From: Diphasiastrum complanatum
Taxonomy: Eukaryota > Streptophyta > Lycopodiopsida > Lycopodiales > Lycopodiaceae
NCBI GenBank assembly: GCA_029204225.1
Contig: CM055109.1
Span: 38,849,890 to 38,913,889, forward strand
DNA length: 64,000 nt
Direction of reading: 5' to 3'
A program made the translations under genes and the position numbers. The notes beneath the pieces were generated by a model. It did no database searches. It was given only the letters and a program-made list of their open reading frames with translations, and was not told the origin of the DNA. Each line of letters opens with the position of its first letter. Within the stretch, counting starts at the first letter, position 1. Positions 37,661 through 48,027 of the stretch are shown one piece after another.

Positions 37661-37673
37661 TGGTATCAGAGCC
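37661..37673 (+). other. Primer-binding site (initiator tRNA-Met)
   Basis: TGGTATCAGAGCC directly after an ACA-ending LTR. No plus-strand gag follows; a minus-strand ORF begins about 60 bp on. Confidence 0.75.
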
Positions 37674-37732
37674 TACCTAAGGTTACCATGCATTTTGATC
37701 CATTTGAGTGAAAACTTTTCATCAATCTTGAG

Positions 37733-38371
37733 CTAGAAATTGTCAAGAACCATTTTTCTAGCTATCTTGTCTAAATTTGGATCAAAAGAGATCAATAGGG
37801 CATTGATTGGGTCTGACCTGGTACTATACGGAATCAGGTGCTCGAACACATGTGAGGAAGCAATCTGTTTGAAGGTAATGGGTTCTCCGTTCAGAGCTCT
37901 CAATAGGTATTTCATATTTTTGTTGGAAATGGTATACTCTTGCTCCGGTAAGAATATAGAAGCAAGAGCAAATTGCACAAAGCTTTTGAGATTGGGGTCT
38001 CTAATATAAGAGAGTCTATAGCCCCTTTTCTCGAGATAAGCTTCTTCCTGAAAAACTCCACTCTCAGTGATGAAGTCAGGTTTTGTAATAGGCATATTGT
38101 CGTCCATAGGCAAACCTAAGGCACAACAATAAAATCCTTCTGGAATATTGACCTTTTGATTCTGGACAGTGGTGAAAATATGTCCTTCCTCTGTCTCGCT
38201 CAAATTTTGGATCAGCTCATGGCACACATCCGTAAGGATTAGTGAGGAATCGAATTGAAGAAGTCCTTCAATTTGTGCTCCTATAGCTAATGGTTGTAAA
38301 ACCGGTAAGACTGGTTTTGGGGATGCATAATGCTGTAATGCTAGTAAGCAATACAAGAAGTCAAAAGACAA
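37733..38371 (-). CDS. Unrecognised 212-codon ORF, possibly plant transposon-associated
   Basis: Open for 212 codons (the frame stays open to about 38430) among heavily mutated elements. The listed start codon is TTG, and no ATG opens the frame, so the N-terminus is probably missing or in another exon. I cannot name it firmly. The pattern LTDVCHELIQNL, then GHIFTTVQNQKVNIPEGFYC, CALGLP, and later LKSFVQFALASIFLPEQEYT faintly recalls the 'putative plant transposon protein' domain found beside plant retroelements (hydrophobic helix, 'G..V', 'LGLP', 'LP'), but this rests on memory. No signal peptide, zinc finger or catalytic motif is evident. It lies between a plus-strand LTR/primer site (37661) and another LTR (ending 39250), on the opposite strand. 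Confidence 0.4.
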   Translation of the reverse strand: MSFDFLYCLLALQHYASPKPVLPVLQPLAIGAQIEGLLQFDSSLILTDVCHELIQNLSETEEGHIFTTVQNQKVNIPEGFYCCALGLPMDDNMPITKPDFITESGVFQEEAYLEKRGYRLSYIRDPNLKSFVQFALASIFLPEQEYTISNKNMKYLLRALNGEPITFKQIASSHVFEHLIPYSTRSDPINALLISFDPNLDKIARKMVLDNF

Positions 38372-38499
38372 AAAATATAGAATACAAGTCCACCTGCGTG
38401 CGAGACAATTCTGTAAAGGATCTATAGATCCACAAGTTTGCTAGTAAGTGAGACGCGATTTGTAAGAGAATTGTATTCTTCTCACGCCAATGCACTACG

Positions 38500-39250
38500 T
38501 GGATCTGTCATGCAGTGCCTGAAGAATCAAGAAAATCAATAGATGATATTGTAGCTGTTGTGCACATTATTAATCTATATGATTGCATGATCTTAAATGT
38601 AAATTTGTCTGATACAATTCGTGTGTCTAATTCACTTGCTCATTTGATTCCGCACTTTTGTTTGATATTGTTGAATGCTGTATTAATTTGTTAATGTAGA
38701 TCAGCAATGTCTGACTACTCTTTGAAGAATTGTAGGAATGATATAGCCGATAGTGACCAGCGATCATATCTGAATTCTTGACGAACTAAATCTTGTTCGC
38801 AAATCCTTTCGCTTCTTGTTTCGTCTCGCTTCGCGTCGTGATCACTTGGCCATAAGGGTAAATCAATTACAGAGCCCATCTAAGTTTCATTTTGTTTCGT
38901 TTCGTCTCATCTTGTTTCATCTCATCTCGTGTTGTTGCAGAGCCTGATTGATCTTGTTGTGAACTCTTTCGCTTCGTTTCGTTTTGTGTTGTTTTGTGAT
39001 CTCTTTGCTTCCAGCATAAATCAATGTCACAGCTCATTTAAGTTTCGTTTTGCTTCAGTTCATTTCGTTTTCTTCCAGATTTCATCTCATTTTATTTCAT
39101 TGTGTTACAGAGCCTAATTGATCCAACTCGAACAGAAATAATTTGAGTTTCGTGAAAAGTTTCGTGAATCATTCGTGATTTAATTTTATCAGTTTGTCAC
39201 CAGAGTTTTAGCTAGAATTTGCATTTTCTGAGTGCATTTTTTTCGCATCA
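38500..39250 (+). repeat. Probable LTR with internal TTTCGTTTCG repeats
   Basis: Ends ...TTTCGCATCA one base before a primer-site variant (39252). Within it, about 38862-38990 and 38998-39120 are two diverged tandem units, each with AAATCAAT..CACAG, a TTTCGTTTCGTCTCAT-type run and CAGAGCCT(A/G)ATTGAT. The left boundary is uncertain. Confidence 0.5.
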
Positions 39251-39251
39251 G

Positions 39252-39264
39252 TGGTATCAAAGCC
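39252..39264 (+). other. Primer-binding site variant
   Basis: TGGTATCAAAGCC, one base from the standard initiator tRNA-Met site; copia gag starts about 100 bp downstream. Confidence 0.75.
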
Positions 39265-39364
39265 TACCTTGTCATAATTTGACATAGCCGAAAAGCTATC
39301 AGATCTAGGAGGCTAAAGCATTCAAACAATCAACCATCAACAAGTGTACACGAATTCAGAAGCA

Positions 39365-40105
39365 ATGGCTTCAATCAACAGCATACAATCCAAGATCTGT
39401 ACAGTCCTAGATTTGTCAGGATCTAACTTTCTAACATGAAAAGTTAAGACATCGATGATACTAAAGGGTGAAGGATTATTCCCCTAGGTGGATGGCATAG
39501 AGGATATGCCTACAACAATAGGCAAAGAGCTACGTGAATGGAGGGAGAAAAATGACAAGGGAGTAGCCTTGCTATCATCATCCATCCAGGATAGTCTCAC
39601 ACTTGACCCGGCTACACTCTCCAAGGCAAAGGAGATGTGGGATACACTGCTCAGGAGATTTCAAACAAAATCACACAGTCAAATAATGATGCTGGAAGAT
39701 CAGTTGACAAATCTGCAATGAGATGGCAAAGACCTCATTTCTTTGTAAGGAAGATGAAGGATCTATTCCTATCACTACACAATTCTGGAGCAAAAAATGC
39801 ACTGTCAGCAGAGAAACAACTTACTTACCTGTTGAGAGCCTTACCTAGATCTTTCCAGACAACCAGAACTCTGCTTGCAAAAGATCCTACAATGAATCTC
39901 GAAAAGACAATTGTCGAGATTCGAGAGGAAGTCGAGGCTCGAGATCATCTTGATCACAAGGATGCTTCTGACCAAGCCCTCTACAACAACAAAGAAAAGA
40001 CAAAGCAACAATTCAAGCCTAAGAGGGACTCCAATCAAAGGCAGGATTGTGATCAACAAGCAAAGGGAACCAGCAAAGGCAAATGGAAGAACAAAGGGAG
40101 GTACT
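39365..40105 (+). pseudogene. Ty1/copia Gag (UBN2 type), truncated
   Basis: Starts MASINSIQSK, then LDLSGSNFLT(stop)KVKTSM, the (L)SGSNFxxWK Gag motif with the Trp codon turned into a stop (TGA, near 39438). It continues through LSKAKEMWDTLLRRFQTKS and, after a frameshift near 39720, LTYLLRALPRSFQTTRTLL and a lysine/glutamine-rich basic stretch. The similarity stops at about 40105 before any CCHC knuckle, where minus-strand copia integrase takes over. It belongs to the LTR and primer site just upstream. Confidence 0.8.
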
Positions 40106-40866
40106 TGAAGACACTTTTGGAATGTTTCCCTCATCAAAATTGACATATCTACCAACAATCACTTTCTTAGTAGAAGGAATGTAAACCTTATAGGCTTTAC
40201 TCACCTCACTGTATCCAACAAAAATACCTTTCCTTGAAGATGGGTCCTCCTTGGTCCTATCATCAAGAGTAATGTTGACATATCATGTGCATCCAAAAAT
40301 TCCTAGAAAGTTGACACTCGGCCTCCTCTTGAACAAAATAGCACTCGGCCACCTATTGCACAAGAAATTGGCACACAACAAAGCTTGATCCAAAATGGTT
40401 TATCAAGATTAGCACTTAACCTCATGGCTTTGGAACTTTCACATAAAGTCCTATTCTTCCTCTCATCCACTCCATTTTGTTGTGGGGTCCTTGGTGTTGT
40501 ATACTCCCTCTTGATCCCATGCTCATCACAAAAGGCCTTGAACTTGGTAGATATGTACTCATCAACATTGTCACTCATTAAGCACTTGATACTTGTGGAA
40601 AATTGGTTCTCCCTTGCATTCTTGAACTTAACAAAGACATCATACACTTCATCTTTGCTCTTTAGTAGATAGATCCAACAAAATCTAGTAAAATCATCAA
40701 TGAAAGTTACATACATCTTAGCTCCACTATTGCTAATTGTAGTAATTCCATGAATATCCGAATGTACAAGTTGAAAAGGCTTTGTAGATCTAGTATAAGG
40801 TAGTCTATGTGACTTAGACAAAGCACAAGACTCACAAACATGCCTTCATAACCTGAAACACAAGAT
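40106..40866 (-). pseudogene. Copia integrase, minus strand
   Basis: Minus-strand reading gives zinc-binding CESCALSKSHRLPY (about 40860), then LVHSDIHGI (first D), MYVTFIDDFTRFCWIYLL, MSDNVDEYIS (second D region, altered from SDNGxEY), TPQQNGVDERKNRTL (E), and after a frameshift near 40305 VGYSEVSKAYKVYIPSTKK to about 40130. Upstream on this strand the pre-integrase segment is separated by an inserted LTR-like block (40880-41590). Non-functional. Confidence 0.85.
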
Positions 40867-40879
40867 CTGACCATGTGAA

Positions 40880-41590
40880 AGAATTCAAATCATTGATGAT
40901 CCAAATCCATAAACTGATCTTGGGTTAGAAAGAGAACAAATCAACAATCCTGCCAATGTACAAAAATCAGTCTCTACTTTATGAATGAGATGCGAACTCT
41001 AATAGAACTTCATCAAACATGAATCAAGACATAGATAGAAGCTATTGTCCATACAGAAACAATACCTACTATATTTCACATGTGTGAACCTGAAAATAGC
41101 AAATATAGATCATTTTACATACAGAATTACAAGCAATCACAAGTATAGTGCACCAATGGATAGTAGAACTCAAGAGAACCATGTATAAGCATGAATTGAG
41201 ATAGAGAAGAGAGAAGATCTGCTTCTTCACTAGCTACATCCTTTTATAACAGGTCCAAACCCTATTTGGCCACTTGGATTTCCCTCCAAAATGTAAACCC
41301 TACTATTTTTGGGACTAGATTCAATGTACCCAAAATTCAAATTTGAATCTACTCAAACTCGACTTCTAACTTTTCCACACTTTCCAAAAGTGTTTATTCA
41401 AATGAAATTTAGACTTATTAGCTTTAAAATGTCAAAGTCAAAGTCTAATATAAAGTTGGCCTCAATTTGCCAAATATAGAAATTTAGCAAATATGATCAA
41501 ACTAGTTGAATCTTTGACAAAATCTTTGATGTCAAATATGAGCATCAAAATTACTCATAGAAGTAGTAAGTACATATTCATGACTCAAAA
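40880..41590 (-). repeat. Minus-strand LTR-like insertion
   Basis: On the minus strand it runs from TTGATGCTCATATTTGACATC through a TATA box (GTTATAAAAGGATG, near 41250) to TTCTTTCACA followed by TGGTCAGATC, which looks like an LTR end plus a primer site with a 2-base loss. It splits a copia protease region (41650-42021) from its integrase (40106-40866). Boundaries are approximate. Confidence 0.5.
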
Positions 41591-42367
41591 TATATAAATT
41601 TCATTCTGTGTGCAGAGAGGACTTCATTACTGTTCTTATCCAAAATGGTTCATTGTTTTGAATTGAGCAAGGCTCTACAGTCCTGATCAATAACCTTGCT
41701 GACTAATAGTAAATTCTTTGTCAGTTTGGGTACGTACAATACATTCTTAAGCAAGGTTAATTCACCATTTGGAAGGTAGAGACGTATTGATCCTTTCCCT
41801 CCAATTTGCAGTGCACTTGAGTCACCGAAGTAAACATACTTTGAATGTGCTGGTGTGAGATCTACGAATAGGAATTTACCTAGTGTCATGTGCTGAGAAG
41901 CACCAAAATCAAGATACCAATTCATGGCATATCTAATGGGTTCGTCTTGTACCAGCAATACCTTTTTATCTTCTTGGGAATGTCTGATAGAGTCAGATCC
42001 TCCTTCTTGGTGTTGTTGCATTTTCTTTTTGGCTTCATTGTGCTTGAGAATCCGACAGTCTTTGATGTCGTGATTGGATCTCTTGCAGTATCTGCAGAAG
42101 AGCTTAGTCTTTGGTAGGTTGTTGTTGTCGACTGTTCTGCGATTGTTGTAGTTGAGTTGAATCTGGCTGTTCTGCCTTCATCTTCTTGTCCTTGAAGTTC
42201 TTCTTCTTGGAACGTTGCTTATTGGAGTACAGGGCCATTGACTTGGTACTCATCGTAAATAAGCTCTTTCTCCGTACTTCTTCTTGTAATAAGCTTGTTG
42301 TTAGCTTCTGTAGAGATAGTGCAGGTGTATTGCTCAAGAGCAACACTAATTTCTTGAAAAACAACAA
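41591..42367 (-). pseudogene. Copia Gag C-terminus and protease, minus strand
   Basis: Minus-strand frames give a Gag tail (SLQKLTTSLLQEEVRRKS), a lysine/glutamine-rich linker, a knuckle remnant (FCRYCKRSNHDIKDC near 42090-42050), then protease NWYLDFGASQHMTL (active-site D-F-G-A) and the following LPNGELTLLKNVLYVPKL and TKNLLLVSKVIDQDC. The frame shifts at about 42100. Likely the same element as the integrase at 40106-40866. Confidence 0.8.
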
Positions 42368-42370
42368 GTA

Positions 42371-43278
42371 ATAGCCCTCTTTTTTAAAAAAAAGTAATAG
42401 ATCCTTCTATTGGCATTCAAATTGCATAATTTTTAGCTGAAAACATGGGGCTACAACGAGTGCAAGATGGTGATAAAATATTTCCAACAGATTTTGGACT
42501 TTAAAAAAAAGAAAACTTTTCTCCTATTTATGATGTAGAGAGATGGCCTTGAAAACTTAAGGTAGTCTCTGAAGGACCCAAGTCCAAATTGATTCAAATT
42601 TGAGTTAAAACTTTAAAATGAGATTTTTTTTGAAGAACTCTTATTTGGCCTTTTAAGTCCCTTAAACACTTCACAAATACCACATCACCCATTAACTTCC
42701 AAATTGAAATTCTTATCAAAATAAAGGCCTTCAAGCTCCCACATCCAAAAAGCATTGCTAAATGAGATTCAGAAAGATTAAAAAAAAAATTTGCTAGACC
42801 TTATTTGAAGGCTATTTCCTCCAGTTTGGCCTACAACAAAGTTTGATAGAGAGATGCCTCCAACCACCAGAATTTATGAAGAATCTATTGTTAATGCTCA
42901 ATGGATGCCATCAGGGATTTTATTTGTTCAAATTTGTTGTAATTGCCATCAAAATGTTGCAAATATAACATAATAAGCCCTTCATTAGACTGTTTTTTTC
43001 TTAGTTCTCAACACATGAAGAGAGGGCACACTACTATTTATATTGTGTTTTTAAGAAGATATTACACCCATATCTAGGGGTCTTGTTCACAAATCTTCTC
43101 AAGATCATTCTTCAAAAAACACAGCCACTCATTTATGATGTATAAGTGTTATATAACAATACAAAGATTCATTAAGATCTATAATATTGAAATATATAAA
43201 CTTGACATTGACTATTTTAATATTTATATATCTGTTTACAACTCTACAAATATATCTGCTTACAACTCTACAAATATG
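42371..43278. other. Non-coding AT-rich DNA
   Basis: No ORF or transposon motif beyond the end of the minus-strand Gag. Contains several poly-A/T runs and, at about 43230-43275, a ~26-bp tandem duplicate of CTTACAACTCTACAAATAT. Confidence 0.5.
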
Positions 43279-43555
<277 letters not shown>

Positions 43556-43660
43556 AGTAGATTTATAAGAATGCAAATATTTTTAAAGATTTGTAAACAT
43601 ATATTTTCTATAGGGCATTGTATTTTGTGGGTTTCTCTTTGCCCATGATTCAACAAAAAG

Positions 43661-44180
43661 GTAGCACATAATGTGCTACCATTTTTATGCCACTACATGA
43701 TTTTCTGTAGATAAGGATTGTGGTCTGGTACATAGTTAAAAATATTACTAGCCATAAAATTTTAAATAGAATGATCAAAATACACTTTGCTATTCTTTAA
43801 ATATAGGTTTATTTTGTATTATAAAAACTTTATGAAGCTATAAAAGCTAGCACGCATGTGTGCTGGTGGCCTACTGAAAAATAAAGTTAGAGGATAGCAT
43901 GCCAACATGCTACTCAAATTGGGAGTCAATTTGGTAGCATGCCGGTGTGCTAACCGAAGTGACTATTTTTCATTTTTTTTGTAGGCTAGCACATTGGCAT
44001 GGTAACTTTTACAGCTTCATGACATTTTTCATAGTAAAAATAAATCTATATTTAAAGAATAGCAAAGACACTTAAATAAGTCCATCAAAAGACATGTTTC
44101 TATTTTCTAAATATAGATTTATTTTGATCATGAAAATATGTTTATAAATTGCAAAGGCCAGCACATCATCATGCTAGCTT
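43661..44180. repeat. Foldback repeat cluster with GCTAGCAC-type hairpins
   Basis: The ~80-bp arm at 43785-43863 (from CTTTGCTATTCTTTAAATAT to GCTAGCACGCATGTGTGC) returns inverted at 43985-44067, and a third, direct copy lies at about 44098-44178. Small palindromes with GCTAGCAC/GTGCTAGC-like arms sit at 43661-43679 (GTAGCACATAATGTGCTAC), 43895-43912 and 43934-43952. No coding potential. It resembles a foldback or MITE-type element, but no clear target duplication was found. Confidence 0.65.
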
Positions 44181-44517
44181 ACAAAAGAGATTTAATTTTT
44201 TTTAGAATTTCTAGCTTAAATTTTCTTTTTGGAGCCAACTCTTTACAAACTTATGCTTACAAATGTGCAAATATATTTTATAAAGATCTATTTAGAAGTA
44301 TGTTAGCAAAGCACCGACTTCGACCAATATCATTGTCAATCTTTGTCAGTTATAATGACACTCTATTAGCAGATCCGATTTGCTCAAAAACATTTCTTGC
44401 AGTTTGACTCCTTGAATTTTTTGGAACAAGATAAAATGTTCTATTTATCTTTGGATTGTTAATCTAGAGTAATAGTCAATGAAGGTGATGAAGTACAATG
44501 CATCACACATTTGAAAA

Positions 44518-45575
44518 TTATAGATTGCATTTTGTTTGTTTGAATAGGTCAATTTTGGATGTTTTTGCTCTATTGTGATAAGTCCTTAGATTGTCTTCAT
44601 GTTTGAACAAGAGTCTACCCGATTTTTGTTTTAGCATCTATTGTATTTTTCTTGCTTTGGGTTGTGTCTTTTGTGTGTTTTATATCCTATTGTCTTATGG
44701 CTTTTTCTAATGGTTAAACTTGACTTCCTTTGGCCTCCAACATGTATCTCTTATGGTAGAGATGTCGATAAGGATTATATTATTCTATGGTTTGGTTTCG
44801 TGCTCACCTTGGTTATATCGCACTCCATAAGTTTGGTATTTTTCTTTGTTCTTGTTATACTTGTCTAAATAGACTAGCTTTGTTATGTTTCTAAAGGCTA
44901 CCACTATAGTTTTGGTGATCGTAATTCAAATATTTAGTGATCTAATGCCTTAAAAAATCACTTTACATGAACTTTAGTTGGTTCTTATGTAATGGGTGCC
45001 CCCCTCCCCCCTTCTCATAGCTTTCTAATGCAAATCACGTTCTTTATCAAATTACAAATTGCATTTCTTTTTGTTTGAATAGTTCAATTTTGGATGTTTT
45101 TGCTCTAATGTGACAAGTTTTTATGTTGTTTTTTTATGGTGTAACGATTTTTGCTTGGTAGCCTTTGTTGTATTTTTCTTGCTTCGGTTTGTGTTTTTTT
45201 TGTGATTTAAAAATGATATATTTCATTGTCTTTTTGATTTTTTCTAGCTGTCAAACTTGACTAGCTTTGGCCGTCAATGTATATCTCGTATGGTAGAGAT
45301 GTTGATAGTGTATACCTTATCCTATAGTTTGGTTTTGTACTCATCTTGATTATATCACACTCCATAAATTTAGTATTTTCGTTTCTTACTTGTCACACTT
45401 GTCTAAATAGGCTAGCGTTGTTGCATTTCTTTAAGCTGTGGGTTTATATTTTTGGTGACTATAATTTAAGTATTAATTGATCTAATATTTTAAGGATTAC
45501 TTTAAAATATGACTTTAGCTAGTGCTTATGTAATGGGTGGCATTTTTTTTTCACACTTTACTCATGCAAATATTT
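44518..45575 (+). repeat. Tandem duplication, unit about 540 bp
   Basis: Unit 1 (about 44518-45050) and unit 2 (about 45058-45575) share ordered blocks: CAATTTTGGATGTTTTTGCT, TATGGTAGAGATGT(C/T)GATA, CACTCCATAA(G/A)TTT, CTTGTCTAAATAG(A/G)CTAG and CTTATGTAATGGGTG. Divergence is substantial (roughly 20-25% by eye), so it is old. No ORF is conserved between the units, arguing against a gene. Confidence 0.75.
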
Positions 45576-46800
45576 TGTTGTTGAATTTATCATCTTTTGA
45601 GTAATTTGAACTATTGTTTGGTTTGTTTCGTTATATCCTTGATGTAGTATACTTGGCTTTTTCAAACATTTTGTTGAAGCATTTTATTACCTAGTAGTTG
45701 CTAACTCTTATTTTTGCCTTTTGATAGAAGTTCTTTCACTCCTTAAGACTACTCTCTCTCTTTTATTTATGGTTCTTTATGTTGCTAATGGGTGAATATG
45801 TTTTGCCCCCTACAACCTTCATACCCTTATAGTAGAATGAAACCAAATGGCTCCAATTTGTCCCAATTTTTTTTTTCATTGGCAATGATCATTGTCTATA
45901 TTGATGATCATTCACTAACGTCAATGTTTATACTAATATTGTCGGATTCAATTATTACATGGACATTTATACGGAGTTTGGACACTATTGGTGAGCATTT
46001 GTTATATTGAAGGTTTATGTTGTCGGCGATAATTGTTTATACTAACAATTTTGTTCCAAGGGAATACCAACTCTTTTTAGGTTCGCAACCAAAAGACTCA
46101 GTATTTGTGAACATAAATTGCTCAAACTATTGTAGTGCTAGTCACTTTGTCAAGATGAGAAAATACTCATTAAAAATAAAAAGAAAAGAAAAGCCAGTGA
46201 AACACAAACATGACAAAATACATTGTACCAATATCATCAAAAAAAAAAAATTCATATACATAAACTTTGTCTTCTCCACCCATTGAATGGTTTGCTCATC
46301 ATTGTCCCTCCTTATGACATGCACACCCAAGTTTCTTCCAATAGGCATAGTTCCAACACAACCAAGAAAAAGATCAAATGCCATGCCCCCTTCTCCATAA
46401 AAGGATGCCAATAGAAACCATACAAAAAAATCTAGTTTTGTATTTCTCCATGCAAAGTGCCTTCCCTACTTGTATCTTTTGACCACTAGTTGGTGAATTC
46501 ATGTATTTTGTGCAAGTTGAAAAGGGGTGGCCTAGATTCACAAGCCTTTCAAAGTGCACGGGGGCTCACATTCTCTTCTTGAAAAAATATATACAAACAT
46601 GGAGCATTTTAACAAAACATCGTGATAGCACTAGATTGTAATTTAATATTGCACACAAGATAGTTTTGTCCTTTTTTTTTTTCACTTATTCAATTTATAA
46701 CTTTTTGTGAAAAATTGCCTACATTGGCAAATCTAGCCATGTCGAATATTGTATATATTGTCAATATTTTTTGTTAGTCACTTGAATGGCCAAAGTGCCA
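45576..46800. other. Non-coding DNA
   Basis: No domain recognised on either strand. Overlapping minus-strand frames at 46142-46411 and 46374-46559 are open but match nothing I know. Confidence 0.4.
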
Positions 46801-46829
46801 CTTGTAAATTTACACCTAAGGTAGGTTAC

Positions 46830-47395
46830 CATGAGTCAAGAAGAGTGGTTGTGTCCATTTGGTAGTGATTCCTACTGTGTAGGATCTAGACCTTGATTTA
46901 TGATGAAATTTGTACCTACCATGCACCTACCAAGCATGACTCTTGGATCTAGGCTAGGGTTTTCACTTTAGGGCAAGAAAGTTGAGTCTAGTTCCTTATT
47001 ACATGCTGGATTTTCACCTAACTTTGCAAAGGAAGTGTCTTTTACTATGTTTTCCATTCTCCATAGTGAGGAGATAGAAACTTTTTGGATCCTCAAGGAG
47101 AAACTCGGATTTTCTCTCTATGTATTGTAATTGCTATTGATTCCAATGAAACCCAACTTTGGCACACTTCAAACTCTGTCTACAAGCCGTACTACAGCCT
47201 GATCTTCACACGTAGAAAATCGGATTACAGTTTTTGATCAATGCTCTGATTGTCTCTACTTGTTTTCTATCAAGCTGCTATACTAGATCTTGTTTTTTGA
47301 TGACTAGTATCTGATAGATTGTTTAACAAGCACACAATCAACCTTGTGGATCATTCAAAGATCCATTTATGGTCCTTAGTACTGTACTTTTCACA
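46830..47395 (+). repeat. Probable 5' LTR of a copia element
   Basis: Ends CTTTTCACA directly before a perfect primer-binding site. The left end is a guess: no second copy was found in the window. Confidence 0.45.
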
Positions 47396-47408
47396 TGGTA
47401 TCAGAGCC
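47396..47408 (+). other. Primer-binding site (initiator tRNA-Met)
   Basis: TGGTATCAGAGCC after an ACA-ending LTR; followed by a 0.6-kb leader and copia gag at 48028. Confidence 0.85.
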
Positions 47409-48027
47409 AAGTACAAGCCTATTGATCAGTGCTTGAAACTAATCTAGTTCTAGCAGGTTTTTGGTGCAAAAAGCTAGTATTGGAAGGGCAAGTTGGTATC
47501 CTGAAATTGGTGAGGAGATTTGATCCCAAACTTTATGTGGATCAAAATCTATATTTTTCACACGTGTGGGCAACTCTGAACCAGCATTTAAACCCCCATA
47601 TTCTTTGGATCATTGTAATTTCATCTAGTGTCAGTTTGATGTAATTTTGGGTGCGAATCCTAGGATAAGCTACCAAGATCACCTGGCATTAATTAGTTTT
47701 GGATTTGATTCATGAGAACTAATTAATCTAGGCTGAATTCAGACCTTATTAAAGTGGAAACCAGGTCTAGAAAGTACATCAAAGTGAAAGAGAGAAATAG
47801 AGTCATTCTACTGTCCAAAAATAGCCAAGATTGGCAAGATTTGCTTGAGAGTAGTTTTCACTTCATCTTATCTTCATTCTAGCTTTGTGAGGGAGTGATA
47901 GAACTTTGATTACAAGTCTTTCTGTTGGATTAGAAGTCAACATTTGAGTGAAACACTACAAGTCAGAAACCTTTGTCAGTTTCAAGTTCAACCAAATCTA
48001 TATCTTGTGTAGAATTTTACTAGTAAG

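Noticed and set aside
46142-46559. Two minus-strand ORFs (89 and 61 codons) with ordinary amino-acid composition
   Set aside because: No recognisable motif, no conserved neighbour and an overlapping plus-strand ORF. I cannot support them as genes.
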